Source of the DNA: Emydura subglobosa
Lineage: Eukaryota; Chordata; Testudines; Chelidae
DNA length: 64,000 nt
Direction: 5' to 3'
Assembly (NCBI GenBank): GCA_007922225.1
Contig: ML680048.1
Coordinates: 41,592-105,591, forward strand
In this document: positions 62,493 through 64,000 of the stretch, piece after piece
Layout: each line of letters starts with the position of its first letter
Numbering within the stretch: the stretch's first letter is position 1
Notes under the pieces: model-generated
Seen by the model: the letters and a program-made list of their open reading frames with translations, nothing else
Told to the model about the DNA's origin: nothing
Database searches by the model: none
Translations under genes and position numbers: made by a program

Positions 62493-64000
62493 ACCCTGTA
62501 ATATATAGCTACACGTTCTTCTATTGAATTTGGCACTACCTGTAATAATTGCTGAACATTGCGTGTCCTGAGGATTGTACAGACGTTGTTTATTGGCATA
62601 TATGGGGTTAATTCAATAGCCGGGCTTCAGGAAATTGCCCAGGAAGATGGACAACAGCCCAGGTGAGAGTTCCTCACCAGACACCAAGGCCAATAAATCA
62701 TGATCTGCTTTCCTTGCCTGTGGTGGGCCTGCCGGACCAGTTTTCCCAGGACTGTATCCCTCCACCTGTGATGGGAGGGACATCAAAAGACTGAGGGGGG
62801 GGGGGTTTAAAGAGACACGCTCCCTGCATAGAGGTGACCCTATTTGGATGAGATAGTTTAGGAAACAAAAATTCCAAAAGTTGAGGGTTTCCTCAAGGAA
62901 CCTGAGCCTTCCTAGATGTTCTGCCAAGGGAAGGCAAATCTTTAGGTAAGATAAACACGGGTGTAGCCTTTAGTTGTTTTAATTCTTTTTTCTTCCAATG
63001 CTGAGCTCCTACTGTTAAGATTAAACAATACTTTGTCTGAAAAAGGCTGTTTTGGGTCAGTGTATTCAGCCCTGGTCACAGCTCCCTGTGGGGGCCTTGC
63101 TGGTGCTAAGTTCAGTCGGCCCTGCTAAGTAATTCTGGTTGATATCCAGAGTGCTGTCACCCAGGGATCCAGTCTGGGAGTGGGAGAAACATAGCAGTCC
63201 ACACCAGAGAGGTGAAGGCTTGAGGCCTGACACCTGGAGTCCACCAGAGAGACCCGGCGAGGGGACAGAGGTGCAGCTAACTCTAAACCAAGACAATTCT
63301 TTTCTTTTCTCTTTACCTTCTTACTTGCTTGCCTTTTCTCTCTCTTCTTTTTGCATTTCTCACTCTCTTCTTTTTCACTTTTTTATTTTTCCATTATTTT
63401 CTCTTTTTTTTTCTTTTCTCCTTTCTTCTCTTCTCATCCCAGCCACCACCATCTTTTCCTTTTTAAGGGGTGGTTGTTGAATGAGTCTGACAAATACTTT
63501 TTTGATGCATTTTCATTCACTTATTCACCATGTTTTAAAACACGAGTAAATTAAAGCACATTAGGGAACTTGAAGCACTTGGCACCATGGTCCAGGCCAT
63601 AGGACGCTTAGTGCATGGCACACTAGTGTGCTATAGATGGACACCCAAGCATGCCACAGACTAAGGCCATGTCTACACTAGCATGGAAGTCAGCAAAACG
63701 TTTGTCACTCAGGGGTGTGGTTTTTAAGTTTTGCCATCATAAGCACTCATGTGCACAGCGCTATGTCAGTGGTAGAGGCTCTCCCACTGACATAGCTACC
63801 GCCACTCATTGAGCTGCTTTTATTATGTCAACGGGAGAGCTTTCACATCAGCGTAATACAGCTACACAAGCCGCATCACCATGGCTTGGCCTCAGTGTTC
63901 ACCTACAAAAACCCGGAGATACAGAAGCTGCCGTGGGAGGTGTCAGCAGGTAATGGAAATATTATTTGTTTTCAAGTACGTTGCTTTCTTACCCCGATGC
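62493..64000. other. 3' flank of the olfactory receptor: repeats and a pyrimidine tract
   Basis: 62640-63300 has LTR-like signals (AATAAACACGGGTG near 62950, AACAATACTTTGTCTGAAAA) but no defined ends. 63295-63450 is a long T/C-rich tract. 63660-63890 contains GGCCATGTCTACACTAGC and neighbouring sequence of a dispersed DNA-transposon-like repeat. No supported gene. TTCACCTACAAAAACCCGG...CAG|GTAATGG near 63898-63955 resembles an exon end, but I cannot assign it. Confidence 0.45.

Noticed and set aside
63890..63960. Possible exon end with a CAG|GTAATGG donor near the right edge
   Set aside because: Only about 50 bp, no recognisable family and no partner exon before the window ends.

Overview
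Vertebrate genomic DNA, most likely from a reptile and probably a turtle (inference). The evidence is the dominance of CR1-type LINEs ending in the ATTCTATG repeat, a Ty3/Gypsy LTR element, hAT and MIR-like relics, GT-AG introns throughout, and granzyme/chymase-family genes built of five exons. There is no bacterial, operon or CRISPR content. Most of the window is repeats.

Layout. 0.3-1.0 kb: the last two exons of an RBR-type (RING-IBR) E3 ligase-like gene on the minus strand, cut off by a nearly full-length CR1 (about 1.06-4.06 kb). 4-13 kb: AT-rich noncoding DNA with a hAT transposase relic and decayed LINE pieces. 13.7-51.7 kb: a cluster of chymase-locus serine proteases (granzyme / mast-cell protease / cathepsin G type). 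Copy A (+, 13.7-14.7 kb) is a 5'-truncated pseudogene. Copy B (+, 21.5-23.9 kb) is a pseudogene with all five exons. Copy C (-, 37.7-35.4 kb) and copy D (+, 42.2-44.7 kb) are both intact five-exon genes (255 and 256 residues). Copy E (-, 51.7-48.1 kb) is a more distant pseudogene. Copy F (-, 60.6-56.2 kb) survives as a first exon and part of a last exon. B, C and D lie on alternating strands and share about 0.5-2 kb of 5' flank and 0.9 kb of 3' flank, so B/C are tail-to-tail and C/D head-to-head products of inverted segmental duplication. 61.6-62.5 kb: an olfactory receptor pseudogene whose 5' end has been replaced by an LTR.

Repeats fill the gaps. A Ty3/Gypsy provirus with its reverse transcriptase deleted (about 27.2-32.4 kb, -) abuts an inverted partial copy of itself (about 25.85-27.16 kb, +). 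A solo LTR of the same family (39.4-40.5 kb) interrupts a LINE relic in the C arm but is absent from the B arm. A second LTR-like family, carrying a TATA box and a reading frame with a repeated DLEELP motif, occurs three times (17.75-19.0, about 33.7-34.5 and 45.7-46.3 kb). The 400-N gap at 29.24-29.64 kb looks artificial, because its two flanks overlap and the paralogous element is continuous there.

How the genes work together: by family knowledge C and D would encode secreted or granule-stored, zymogen-activated serine proteases of immune cells. Their TATA-to-ATG spacing, exon lengths and poly(A) signals are conserved, suggesting the duplicated unit carried its own promoter. Nothing here looks like a wholly new biological system. 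The most unusual features are a 50-bp minisatellite in intron 3 that repeatedly copies the exon 3 splice-donor region, and the DLEELP-coding LTR family.
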